Shown: positions 43,585 to 52,174 of the stretch, one piece after another
Position numbering within the stretch: position 1 is the stretch's first letter
Layout: every line of letters begins with the position of its first letter
DNA from: Gammaproteobacteria bacterium
GTDB taxonomy: Bacteria; Pseudomonadota; Gammaproteobacteria; Pseudomonadales; Halieaceae
Assembly (NCBI GenBank): GCA_030427485.1
Contig: JAUICG010000006.1
Location: forward strand, 62,001-126,000
DNA length: 64,000 nt
Direction of reading: 5' to 3'
The notes under the pieces: model-generated
What the model saw: only the letters and a program-made list of their open reading frames with translations
What the model was told of the DNA's origin: nothing
Databases searched by the model: none
Program-made: the position numbers and the translations under genes

Positions 43585-45069
43585 TTATTCAGCGATTCTG
43601 GCGGGCTGCGCGTCAGCGAGCACGGCATCGCGCTCTTCCTCCAGTATGAACCCGGCCGCTATCGCGGCCCCGGTGGCTGCTGTATAGCGCTGCAGGTAGT
43701 CGCTGCGCGATGCGTAGCGTTCGGCCAGGCGCTCGTCGGTCAGCGGCGTCGTCGAGCCCAGCAGGATGCAAATTATTGAAGGCCTTGGACCGGGAACGCC
43801 GGAGAGCACATCCACCGGCACATCCACCTGGGGTGTGCGGATACCGCCCCGGACGATACCGTCCGCGTCGCGCAGGAATACCGGCGGCTCTGCGGAGGCC
43901 AGTTCAAGGCGCGGCGCCGCGTCCGGCGGCTCGCCGCTGCGCACCCAGGCGTCGATGGCGCGCAACGCGGCCTTGGCGACAATGTGCTGTGGCCCGCTAT
44001 TGATCGCCGCCCCGCAGTCGAGACTATCCGCCGTCGCGCCCAGTTGCCGGGCATCCGCATGCGCGGTGCCAGCGACTTCCCACAGGCGGAATGTGCCGCT
44101 ATCCGGCTGTCGTACCACAACTGAATTCAGCACGCCGATGACATCGTTCTCCGCCTGCTGGTTGAGAACGGGCACATCGAGGTCGGTACGGAGGATAGTC
44201 GCTATCGTGCCGAACCCACGCGAAATATCCGAGTAATCCCCCGGCGCGGCCAACGGCAGGCTGAACGACGCGCGGCTGTGCAGGAAGAAGCCGTCGAAAA
44301 CAGCGGCGAGCGGCTGCACACCGTTGTAATAGGTGACCAGCGCCATCGCCGATTGCGATTCGCCTATCGCGATCAAACGTTGCGGTTTCATGTGACCCAT
44401 CGCGGGGCCACCCTGGCGCAGCGCACGCGCGACCTGGGTGAAGATATCGAACGCGTAACCGTCACCCGGATGCTGCAGCGTTCCATAGCGCTCAGCGTCG
44501 ATTTTCTTCAAGCCCTTGCCCAGCACATCCGCGGCCTGGGCAGACGGCACCGAGACCACCACCGGCCCCCCTTCCACGCCGATAATTTGCGTCGAGACAC
44601 CGACCCAGGCGTGCCCCCGGCGCAGCAGTTCCTCCGCAACAGCCACATATTCCGGATTCGCATCCACCCCGCCGCTGACATTATGCCACTCGACGAACAC
44701 GGTACCGCTGAAGTCCTCCGGGTGCTCGGGACGGCGCACCAGGACGCGGGTGCGATACGGCGCACTGTCCTCCACCTCGAATGTCCAGCGCCCATCCGCG
44801 GTCAACGGCGCTGCCGGGCGGTAGGAATCGGCGGTTCCAGCCGCCACGTACTCGCGCTCGACATACCCCGACGGCCGCAAATCCGCCGCCGTCGCGGCGC
44901 CGATGAACGGGGCGCTGGCGCCGGTGATCTCTTCCGCCAGGTCCGCTGTCGGCAACTGTGAAAGCGGTGTTCCATCGGAACCGTCACTGCACCCGCCGCC
45001 CGCCGCGAGGGAACAGAGCACCATGCTGGCAAGCGCAAGGGTCTTGAAACACAATTCCGGATAACTCAT
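43585..45069 (-). CDS. Secreted alpha/beta-hydrolase domain protein
   Basis: The 494-residue protein has an N-terminal export signal ending in a cysteine (AAGGGC, C27). The lipobox is not classical, so lipid anchoring is uncertain. The rest matches the large exported alpha/beta hydrolase-domain family common in proteobacteria that degrade lipids and steroids (Pfam ABhydrolase_10 type), with FVEWHNVSGG in the first half and the nucleophile serine in G-E-S-Q-S near the middle. The substrate is unknown; an ester or lactone is likely. The ATG at 45069 is used. It is followed 15 bp later by the Nudix lipoprotein, so the two probably form an operon of exported hydrolases. Confidence 0.82.
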   Translation of the reverse strand: MSYPELCFKTLALASMVLCSLAAGGGCSDGSDGTPLSQLPTADLAEEITGASAPFIGAATAADLRPSGYVEREYVAAGTADSYRPAAPLTADGRWTFEVEDSAPYRTRVLVRRPEHPEDFSGTVFVEWHNVSGGVDANPEYVAVAEELLRRGHAWVGVSTQIIGVEGGPVVVSVPSAQAADVLGKGLKKIDAERYGTLQHPGDGYAFDIFTQVARALRQGGPAMGHMKPQRLIAIGESQSAMALVTYYNGVQPLAAVFDGFFLHSRASFSLPLAAPGDYSDISRGFGTIATILRTDLDVPVLNQQAENDVIGVLNSVVVRQPDSGTFRLWEVAGTAHADARQLGATADSLDCGAAINSGPQHIVAKAALRAIDAWVRSGEPPDAAPRLELASAEPPVFLRDADGIVRGGIRTPQVDVPVDVLSGVPGPRPSIICILLGSTTPLTDERLAERYASRSDYLQRYTAATGAAIAAGFILEEERDAVLADAQPARIAE

Positions 45070-45233
45070 TAATGACGGTCTCGGATAGGCAGTGGTTCAC
45101 TGTGAAATGTGTAGATCATCGATGGCCCGGGTGGCCAATTTGCGCAAACTACCATCATCGACTAGCCTTTACTAGCAGCGCTTTTGCGTTGCGGCGGTCG
45201 GTCTGTTCGCACAAGTGAAGGAGGTCGATTCTG

Positions 45234-45992
45234 ATGAAACACTTTCTGATAGCGACAATTACCCTCTGTTCCCTCTCCATGGCCCCGGCGCAATCCGCGC
45301 TGGCGGACGAGCAAGCCGGCAAGGGCTCCCCGGTTGATTTCAGGGCCTGCAAGTTTCGCGAAGGCAAGTCGATGCCGGACCTGGACCCGCTGCTGGTCAA
45401 GTTCAGGGAGTATGCCAATAACAACGATTTCGATTGCGCGGCCTGGGTGCTTACGCCGCAGTTCCACGACGGCGTGGATTATGATGTCGGCTGGCTCGGC
45501 GCCTGGCCCGATGGCGCGTCCTTCGGCGTAAGCATGGAAAAGTGGACCTCGGCGTCAAACCCGCTGGCGGCCGAGTTCAACGCGGTAGTCGATTGCAACC
45601 TCAGGCACGAGATGGCGGAGTCGCGTCCGATCAACGCGCCAAAGGCGACACCCCAGAACGGCATCGTGATGTTTTACCAGTGCAGCCTGTTGGACGGAAA
45701 ATCGCTGGAGGACGCCTACCGGGCGCACCTGGAGTCCGGTCAGGTGATGAAATCGCTCGGATCGCTGGCCAGTTCGTGGTTTTACATCCCGGCGGTGGGC
45801 AACAGGGGCATCGACTTCGACTACTACCATGTCGTCACGTTTTCGCGCTACTCCGACATGGGCGCGACAATGGAGATGTACACCAACGAGGGCGGGCAGG
45901 CGGCCCAGCACGAGATCCTCGACAAGGTGGCTACCTGCGACAGGCCCATTACATTTGATGCATTGAGCGTACGGGACCACGACGAGCGCTGA
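45234..45992 (+). CDS. Secreted hypothetical protein (252 aa)
   Basis: A strong ribosome site AAGGAGGT about 9 nt before the ATG and a signal peptide of about 24 residues (cleavage near SALAD) support the gene. The mature protein has five cysteines, several W and Y residues and a repeated-looking pattern (residues about 50-120 and 150-230 both contain F-x-x-x-x-D-x-D-Y and a later M-E-K/M-E-M segment), which may mean two related halves. I do not recognise the family. It is divergent from the exported alpha/beta hydrolase, with 164 bp between, a region that includes the palindrome TTTGCGCAAA at 45138-45147. Confidence 0.75.
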   Translation: MKHFLIATITLCSLSMAPAQSALADEQAGKGSPVDFRACKFREGKSMPDLDPLLVKFREYANNNDFDCAAWVLTPQFHDGVDYDVGWLGAWPDGASFGVSMEKWTSASNPLAAEFNAVVDCNLRHEMAESRPINAPKATPQNGIVMFYQCSLLDGKSLEDAYRAHLESGQVMKSLGSLASSWFYIPAVGNRGIDFDYYHVVTFSRYSDMGATMEMYTNEGGQAAQHEILDKVATCDRPITFDALSVRDHDER

Positions 45993-45994
45993 CA

Positions 45995-46011
45995 GCGCCG
46001 GTAGCCGGCGC
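45995..46011. terminator. GC hairpin between convergent genes
   Basis: GCGCCGG (45995-46001) pairs perfectly with CCGGCGC (46005-46011) around the loop TAG. It begins three bases after the secreted-protein gene ends and lies 20 bp before the end of the convergent sulfotransferase gene, as expected for a bidirectional terminator, although no U run follows. Confidence 0.5.
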
Positions 46012-46031
46012 GGCCAACCCCGGCGTGTCGC

Positions 46032-46952
46032 CTACTCCAACTCGGCGATCATGGACGCATAGTCCGCGAACCCCAGTTCACGGGTGATTCGCTCATGCCA
46101 CAGGTCGTCGAGGGCCTGGGAAACATCCGCGGCCAGGTGCTGACGGGATTCTCCTACCTGTCCCAATCGAACCTTCGACGAGCCGCTGTCGGCGGGTAGT
46201 GCCGCGACTTCGATACTGCGCTCACGCATCAATTTGTCGTCAAAGCGATCCTTGTGCCGCTGCATGAAGGCCAGTGAGGCATGCTCCTCGGTAATCGCGG
46301 CCAGTTCGTCGTCCAGTTCGATATCCATAAACAATGCGACAGCGCGTATCGTACCCGGCAGGTCTTCCTTCATCTGTTCATAGGCCATGAACAGCACATC
46401 GGGGTCATCGCGCCGGTGCCACCAGGACTTCAAGTGCGTCCAGTAATCGCCGTTGCTGCTGCCAGGCGCCTTGCCGGGGGATAGGAAGCAGGCGCGGACA
46501 AAGTCATTCAGTTCGACGGTGCCGGGCTCGATAAACCAGCCCTCCATGAACCTGAACATGGAGTAGGCGGCATCCCTCGGGTCGCGGCAGGCGATGATGT
46601 AACGCCCGCCTTTGGGAATACGGTGTGCGTCGAGGTGGCTCTTGAACACGCGGGGCCGCGCTTTCTGCGGCGCGTCGAGGTCCAGACCCAGGTCGGTGGA
46701 GAATTCAATCCACGGTGCGACCCGGCTGATGTCGTCGAAATCCATATCGCCGCGGGTACGCAGCGTGTGGGCGATCTGCTGTAACCACGTGGTGCCGCTC
46801 TTGCCGAACGGCGCCACCACGATATCGGAGCGCAACAGCGTCATGCCGAGGCCTTTTGCAATACCCTCCGGGGTATTCATAGCACCCAGTTTGGCGAAAA
46901 ACATATCCAGGGTAGTGGCGCGGCCGGGGGGTAGCGCGGTATCGGTGGTCAC
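46032..46952 (-). CDS. Sulfotransferase
   Basis: The 306-residue protein has the PAPS-binding signatures of the Sulfotransfer_1 family: a 5'-phosphosulfate loop APFGKSGTTW at about residues 47-56 and a 3'-phosphate motif in CRDPRDAAYS near residue 125. It would transfer a sulfuryl group from PAPS to an alcohol or amine. The start is a GTG at 46952 with GAGGAG about 9 nt upstream; the open frame continues to 47075 but overlaps the alcohol dehydrogenase. It lies 16 bp after that gene and is the last of a four-gene row with the PuuA-like ligase and two dehydrogenases. Whether it acts in the same pathway is unclear. Confidence 0.88.
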   Translation of the reverse strand: MTTDTALPPGRATTLDMFFAKLGAMNTPEGIAKGLGMTLLRSDIVVAPFGKSGTTWLQQIAHTLRTRGDMDFDDISRVAPWIEFSTDLGLDLDAPQKARPRVFKSHLDAHRIPKGGRYIIACRDPRDAAYSMFRFMEGWFIEPGTVELNDFVRACFLSPGKAPGSSNGDYWTHLKSWWHRRDDPDVLFMAYEQMKEDLPGTIRAVALFMDIELDDELAAITEEHASLAFMQRHKDRFDDKLMRERSIEVAALPADSGSSKVRLGQVGESRQHLAADVSQALDDLWHERITRELGFADYASMIAELE

Positions 46953-46968
46953 GTGTCGAGTCTCCTCA

Positions 46969-48120
46969 TCAGCCGTGCAGGCATTGTTCCAGCAAACTGC
47001 GGGTGTTCGCGGGTGTGAGTTCAACCGGGTTGCCACCGGCGCTGGGGTCGGCGAGCGTCGCCGCCACGAGCGCATCCAGGTCGGGATCGCGGACGCCCAG
47101 CGCGGTCAGGTCAGGCGGGATGTTCAGGCCGCGGTTCATCTCGATGAGAAAGTCCAGGAAGCCGTCGAAGCCACCCGCGATATCCAGGTAGTTCGCCAGC
47201 CGCCGGATGGCGTCCTCGATCGCCGGGCGATTGAACGCGACCACCGCGGGCATTACTACCGCATTGGTGGTGCCGTGGTGGGTGTGGTACAGCGCGCCGA
47301 TGGGGTGCGAGATCGCGTGGATGGCGCCGAGACCCTTTTGAAAGGCGGTGGCCCCCATTGCGGCGGCGGACATCATATGGCCACGCGCCTCGATGTCCGA
47401 GCCGTCGGCGTAAACCCTGGGCAGGTTCTCCTTCACCAGTCGCATGCCCTCGATCGCGATACCCTGGCTCATCGGGTGATAGCGCGGCGCGCAATAGGCT
47501 TCGAGACAGTGGGCGAACGCATCCAGGCCGGTACCGGCAGTAACCGCCGGTGGCATGCTGACAGTGAGTTCCGGATCGCAAATCACCTGGCGGGGCAGGA
47601 TGGCGGGGTGGAAAATGATCTTCTTTTCGTGGCTCACCGAGTTGGTTATCACACCGGCACGACCGACCTCGGCGCCGGTGCCCGCTGTGGTCGGTACCGC
47701 GACGACGGGGGCTATCCCGCCGCTGTCCGCGCGCGACCACCAGTCGTCTATATCCTCGAAATCCCACACCGGGCGTGTCTGGCCCGACATGAACGCGACC
47801 AGTTTGCCCAGGTCCAGGCCCGAGCCGCCACCGAACGCGATCACGCCGTCGTGCCCGCCGTCCCGGTACGCGCCCAGCCCCGCCTGCAGATTGATCTCTG
47901 TGGGATTCGGATCCACCTCCGAAAACAGCGCCCGTCCCAGACCCGCGGCCTCGAGCAGGTCCAGCGCCGTTCGCACCATCGGCAAATCCGCCAGCACGCG
48001 GTCAGTGACCAGCAGGGGTCGGCTGATGCCCGCCGCGGCACAGGCATCGACGAGTTCCAGGATTCTGCCGGCGCCAAAGCGGATCGCCGTGGGATAGGAC
48101 CAGTTTGCGGATGCGCTCAT
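46969..48120 (-). CDS. Iron-containing alcohol dehydrogenase
   Basis: The 383-residue protein is a group III alcohol dehydrogenase with the nucleotide motif GGGSGLD and the metal ligands D200, H204, H268 and H282, whose spacing matches the family (the last two 14 residues apart as in FucO). It would interconvert an alcohol and an aldehyde with NAD(P). GGGAG precedes the ATG at 48120. It lies 18 bp after the aldehyde dehydrogenase gene, which suggests successive oxidation of an alcohol to an acid. Confidence 0.92.
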   Translation of the reverse strand: MSASANWSYPTAIRFGAGRILELVDACAAAGISRPLLVTDRVLADLPMVRTALDLLEAAGLGRALFSEVDPNPTEINLQAGLGAYRDGGHDGVIAFGGGSGLDLGKLVAFMSGQTRPVWDFEDIDDWWSRADSGGIAPVVAVPTTAGTGAEVGRAGVITNSVSHEKKIIFHPAILPRQVICDPELTVSMPPAVTAGTGLDAFAHCLEAYCAPRYHPMSQGIAIEGMRLVKENLPRVYADGSDIEARGHMMSAAAMGATAFQKGLGAIHAISHPIGALYHTHHGTTNAVVMPAVVAFNRPAIEDAIRRLANYLDIAGGFDGFLDFLIEMNRGLNIPPDLTALGVRDPDLDALVAATLADPSAGGNPVELTPANTRSLLEQCLHG

Positions 48121-48138
48121 ACCACTCCCTTGCAGTAG

Positions 48139-49518
48139 TTACAGTTTCTTGAAATGAAAGGACATCGGACGCGTCAGGTTATGGTACGCAATCAGCGACA
48201 GGCTGCCCCCGCGACCAGTGTCCTTGCAGCCGGTCCAGCACAGCGCCGGATCCAGGTAATCACAGCGGTTCATATACACCGTGCCCGTTTGCAGACGCCG
48301 GGCAATGCGCTGCGCGCGCTCGGCATCACTGGTCCAGAGGGATGCGGTGAGCCCGAAATCACTGTCGTTCATCAGCGCGATGGCCTCTTCGTCATCGCTG
48401 ACTTTCATGATACCCACTACCGGGCCGAACGATTCCTCGCGCATGATACGCATGTCATGGGTCACGTCGACAAGGATTTGCGGCATCAGGTATGCCCCGC
48501 CGTCATTCGGAAACAAGCCGGGATCGACCAGCGCCCGGGCGCCCGCGGACAGCGCTTCCGCGGTCTGCGAACGCACCTGCTCGGCGAAGCGCACATTGGC
48601 CATCGGACCCAGCGTGGTCTCCTGCTCCAGCGGATTGCCCAGCCTGTACTGCTCGACGATGGCGACGGCCTTGTGCACAAAGGCATCGTAGTGCCGTTCG
48701 CAGACATAGATACGCTCGATCCCGCAACAACACTGGCCGGCATTGAACATCGCTCCGTCGATCAGCGTGTCAACGGCGGCGTCCAGGTTGGCATCGTCCA
48801 TCACATAGCCCGGATCCTTGCCCCCCAGTTCCGTGCCGACGGCAGTGAACGTCCCCGCCGCGGCGGCCTCCATCGCCCGGCCGCCCGCAACCGAGCCGGT
48901 GAAATTGACGAAGCCAAAGGACTTGCGGGCGATCAGTGCCGCTGTCGTCGGGTGGTCCAGCACCAGGTGCTGGAACACGGCCGGGGGCACTCCCGCGCCA
49001 TGGAATGCCTCGGCCAGGCGATCCCCGGCCAGCAGCGTTTGCGAGGCGTGTTTCAGTACCACCGCATTGCCGGCGAGCAGGGCGGGCACAATGGTATTGA
49101 TCGCCGTCAGGAAGGGATAGTTCCAGGGCGCCACCACCAGCACGATACCGAGCGGCCTGCGCTCGATACGGCGGATGAAGGATGCGCTGTTCTCGATCTC
49201 GATGGGCGCCAGCGCCTCCCCGGCAATGCCGGCCATATACCGCGCCCGCTCCTCGACGCCGGCGAACTCGCCGCCATAGCGAACGGGCCGCCCCATTTGC
49301 CAGGCCAGTTCCTCTGTAATCTGTGCGTTCATCTCACCCAGGCGTCGCACTCCCGCCAGCACCCGATCGATGCGTTGCTGCAGGGGCTGTCGTTCCCATT
49401 CCCGCTGCGCCGCGACCGCCCGGGCGACGGCCGCTTCGGCCGCTGCGGGTGACAGCGCCGGGCGCTCGACGTATACCGAGCCGTCGACGGGCGATATGCA
49501 TTGAATGATCTGCGACAC
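48139..49518 (-). CDS. Aldehyde dehydrogenase
   Basis: The 459-residue NAD(P)-dependent enzyme has the ALDH signature with catalytic glutamate in TELGGKDPGYV and nucleophile cysteine in FNAGQCCCGIERIYV, and VAPWNYPF for cofactor binding. It would oxidise an aldehyde to its acid. The CCC run at the nucleophile is unusual. The start is a GTG at 49518 with GAGGG about 8 nt upstream. The stop of the PuuA-like ligase lies only 3 nt before it, so the two are tightly coupled. Context suggests a gamma-glutamyl-amino-aldehyde or similar substrate, as for PuuC, but this is an inference. Confidence 0.92.
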   Translation of the reverse strand: MSQIIQCISPVDGSVYVERPALSPAAAEAAVARAVAAQREWERQPLQQRIDRVLAGVRRLGEMNAQITEELAWQMGRPVRYGGEFAGVEERARYMAGIAGEALAPIEIENSASFIRRIERRPLGIVLVVAPWNYPFLTAINTIVPALLAGNAVVLKHASQTLLAGDRLAEAFHGAGVPPAVFQHLVLDHPTTAALIARKSFGFVNFTGSVAGGRAMEAAAAGTFTAVGTELGGKDPGYVMDDANLDAAVDTLIDGAMFNAGQCCCGIERIYVCERHYDAFVHKAVAIVEQYRLGNPLEQETTLGPMANVRFAEQVRSQTAEALSAGARALVDPGLFPNDGGAYLMPQILVDVTHDMRIMREESFGPVVGIMKVSDDEEAIALMNDSDFGLTASLWTSDAERAQRIARRLQTGTVYMNRCDYLDPALCWTGCKDTGRGGSLSLIAYHNLTRPMSFHFKKL

Positions 49519-49521
49519 CGG

Positions 49522-50889
49522 TCAGGCCCTCTCGAAACCCCGTATGCGCTCGTAATCGGTCACCTGCCGGTCGAAGTCTTCCTGCTCCCATTCAGCGGCC
49601 CGGACATAGTGATCGATAACCGGATCGCCCATGGCCTCGCGCAACATGCCCGAATTGCGCAGGGCCTCCGTCGCGGCGCGCAGGGTGCGCGGAATCTCCC
49701 GGATGCCCTCGGCCTTGTAGGCATCACCGGAGAAGGCCTCTTCGAGGCTCAACCGCTCCTCTATGCCCTTTATGCCCGCCGCAATCTGCGAGGCGATCGC
49801 CAGGTAGGGGTTGAGGTCGGAACCCCCTACCCGACACTCCACGCGCACCGACTTCGAACCGGGCGCCACGATGCGGTAACCCGCGGTGCGGTTATCGATG
49901 GACCAGACCGCCTTGGTCGGGGCAAAGGTGGCCGCGCTGAAGCGCTTGTAGGAATTGATATACGGGGCCAGGAAACAGGTAATGTCGTCGGCATACTTGA
50001 GCAGGCCCGCGAGGTAGTGCCGCATGATGTCGGACATACCGTACTCCGCATCGGGGTCATAGAACACCGGCGTACCGTCCGATTTCAGTAGCGACTGGTG
50101 AATATGGCTGGAAGAGCCCGCCGCGTGGGTATCCCACTTCGCCATGAAGGAGATTGCCCTGCCCTCCTGGAAAGCGATTTCCTTGATCGCGTTCTTCAAC
50201 AGTACATGGTTGTCGGCCATCGCCAGGCCGTCGCAGTAACTGACATTGATCTCGGCCTGGCCGGCCGATGCCTCGCCCTTGCTGTTCTCCACATCGATAC
50301 CGGCCGCCTGCAGCCCGTTGCGAATTTTTCGCATCAGGCCCTCTTCCTTCGTGGTCTGGAAGATATGGTAGTCCTCATTGTACGCGCTGATTGTGGTGGG
50401 CTCGCTGTAGCGGCGGTCGCACAGCTCCTCAAAACTTTCGCGAAAAATAAAGAACTCCAGCTCAGTGGCAACGGCCGAGACGAGGCCCATCTGGTCCAGC
50501 CGTTGCAGTTGTTTTTGCAGGACGCAGCGCGGTGCGTGGGGAACCGGCGCATGCGTATGGTGGTCGAGGGTGTCACACAGCACAAATGCCGTGCCCTCCA
50601 GCCACGGCAGTATCCGCAGCGTCGCCAGGTCGGGCTTCAGGACGTAGTCGCCGTAACCGCTTGACCAACTGGTGGACGCATAACCCTCAACGGTTGTCAT
50701 CTCCATGTCGGTCGCCAGCAGGTAATTACAGCCGTGGGTTTCCTCCCAGGCAGTGTTGACGAAGTATTCCGCCTGGAAACGCTTGCCCATCAATCGACCC
50801 TGCATATCCGGCAGCGCCGCGATCACGGTGTCGATGGAGCCGTCCCCGACCTTCTGCCGCAATTCCTCGAAAGATACGTTCCGCGGCAT
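49522..50889 (-). CDS. Glutamine synthetase family protein (PuuA-like gamma-glutamyl ligase)
   Basis: The 455-residue protein has the glutamine synthetase fold, with the metal-site strand ATELEFFIF, a substrate loop ending G-S-S-S-H-I-H-Q-S-L, NSYKRF and a C-terminal SVRVECRVGG-x-D-x-N-P-Y strand. Together with the neighbours this points to the gamma-glutamyl-amine ligases (PuuA, IpuC and relatives) that attach glutamate to an amine with ATP, rather than to nitrogen-assimilation GlnA. The ATG at 50889 has a perfect AAGGAGG. Aldehyde and alcohol dehydrogenase genes follow directly. A TRAP transporter lies immediately upstream on the same strand and may supply the substrate. Confidence 0.87.
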   Translation of the reverse strand: MPRNVSFEELRQKVGDGSIDTVIAALPDMQGRLMGKRFQAEYFVNTAWEETHGCNYLLATDMEMTTVEGYASTSWSSGYGDYVLKPDLATLRILPWLEGTAFVLCDTLDHHTHAPVPHAPRCVLQKQLQRLDQMGLVSAVATELEFFIFRESFEELCDRRYSEPTTISAYNEDYHIFQTTKEEGLMRKIRNGLQAAGIDVENSKGEASAGQAEINVSYCDGLAMADNHVLLKNAIKEIAFQEGRAISFMAKWDTHAAGSSSHIHQSLLKSDGTPVFYDPDAEYGMSDIMRHYLAGLLKYADDITCFLAPYINSYKRFSAATFAPTKAVWSIDNRTAGYRIVAPGSKSVRVECRVGGSDLNPYLAIASQIAAGIKGIEERLSLEEAFSGDAYKAEGIREIPRTLRAATEALRNSGMLREAMGDPVIDHYVRAAEWEQEDFDRQVTDYERIRGFERA

Positions 50890-50961
50890 ACTGCCTCCTT
50901 CCAGTGATAAACATGGGTGACAGGCAGGCCGCATGCGGCAGCCGGCCAGTCACAGTGCAGG

Positions 50962-50997
50962 GCGCCTGCGGGTATACTGCGGCGATACCGCAGGCGC
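50962..50997 (-). terminator. Strong hairpin between the TRAP genes and the PuuA-like operon
   Basis: 50962-50975 pairs with 50985-50997 over 13 bp with one bulged G. It lies 26 bp after the dctP stop codon and 73 bp before the ligase start. It could end transcription of the transporter genes, or lower read-through and stabilise the dctP message. No U run follows. Confidence 0.5.
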
Positions 50998-51022
50998 GGC
51001 GTCGGAGCCGCTCCACAGGCTC

Positions 51023-52069
51023 CTAGCTATATCGATAGGGAGGGCCCGCCTTCTCCATATCGGCATTGTACTTCCTGAAGATTTCAACCACTTTCGCCTT
51101 GGTTTTGGACTCCGCGGCGATCTCATCCCAGAATTTCTCCGCGGCTTTCTGGACGGTTGCCCATTCCGCATCCGGGATGGTGGTCAGTTTCATCTTGGTG
51201 CCGGTAACACGCAGCGATGCCTCTCCGCCCCAGTACCACCACAGGCGGTGGTAGTGAGAGGTATCCATCGCCAGTTTGAGCAATTCCTTGAGATTATCCG
51301 GCAGTGCGTTGTATTTTTCCATATTGGCAAAGAACGAGCCCACCCAGGCGCCGGAGATATTGTTGGTGAGGAAGTAGTTGGTTACATCCGCCCAACCGAC
51401 AGTGTAGTCTTCGGTGATACCGGACCAGGCGATGCCGTCGAGTTCACCGGTTTGCACGGCGACTTCGATATCCTCCCAGGGCAGTGTCACGGGCACCACG
51501 CCGAACTGGCTGAGGAAGCGACCGGCCGTCGGGAACGTGAACACTTTCTTGCCCTTCAGGTCCTCGAGACTGTGTATCGGCTCCTTGGTTGCGAAGTTAC
51601 AGGGGTCCCATGCGCCCGCCGACAGGTGCTTCACCCCGACCTTGGAGTACTCCTCGTCCCATATCTCGGCGAGACCGTACTGGTTGAACAATACCGGGAC
51701 ATCCAGGGAATAACGGGTGGCAAACGGAAAGTAACCGCCGAACACGGCCACTTCCGTGGGCGAGGCCATGGAATCGTCATCGGACTGCACGGCATCAATC
51801 GTGCCCTTCTGCATGGCGCGGAACAACTCACCGGTGGGCACCAGCTGATCGGCGTAGTACAGCTCGATCTGCATATCCCCGCCGGCTATCCGGTTGAAGG
51901 CATCGACCGCCGGCTTGACGACATGCTCCCCCAGCGCCGGACCGGCATAGGTTTGCATACGCCATTTGATGGTCGTTTTGCTCTGGGCGTGAACCGCGGG
52001 CGCGCCAACGGTGGCCAACCCCGCCACGCCAACACCGGCCGCTTGTAAAAACTTTCTTCGACTACTCAT
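51023..52069 (-). CDS. dctP: TRAP transporter solute-binding protein (DctP type)
   Basis: The 348-residue protein begins with a twin-arginine-like signal (S-S-R-R-K-F-L-Q-A-A-G) and a cleavage site near AVHAQ. The mature region has the TRAP binding-protein pattern, with TIKWRMQT near its start and a central GRFLSQFGVVPVTLPWEDI stretch. It would bind the solute in the periplasm and deliver it to DctQM. The ATG at 52069 has a GGAG site; the open frame to 52165 has no ribosome site. The solute is likely an organic anion or amine-linked acid, judged only from the catabolic genes downstream. The Tat-type signal suggests export in a folded state. Confidence 0.93.
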   Translation of the reverse strand: MSSRRKFLQAAGVGVAGLATVGAPAVHAQSKTTIKWRMQTYAGPALGEHVVKPAVDAFNRIAGGDMQIELYYADQLVPTGELFRAMQKGTIDAVQSDDDSMASPTEVAVFGGYFPFATRYSLDVPVLFNQYGLAEIWDEEYSKVGVKHLSAGAWDPCNFATKEPIHSLEDLKGKKVFTFPTAGRFLSQFGVVPVTLPWEDIEVAVQTGELDGIAWSGITEDYTVGWADVTNYFLTNNISGAWVGSFFANMEKYNALPDNLKELLKLAMDTSHYHRLWWYWGGEASLRVTGTKMKLTTIPDAEWATVQKAAEKFWDEIAAESKTKAKVVEIFRKYNADMEKAGPPYRYS

Positions 52070-52174
52070 AGGAACTCTCCTCTCTGCGAATGTGGGGGAA
52101 CCGAGCGAAGGCAGGCTTCCCGGTTGATCTTCCCGTTGCCGGGAAGTGCTTTGCGGACAGCGCACTGAGTGCGT

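Noticed and set aside
46612..48138. 508-codon plus-strand frame
   Set aside because: Antisense to the alcohol dehydrogenase with all four metal ligands and to the sulfotransferase start.
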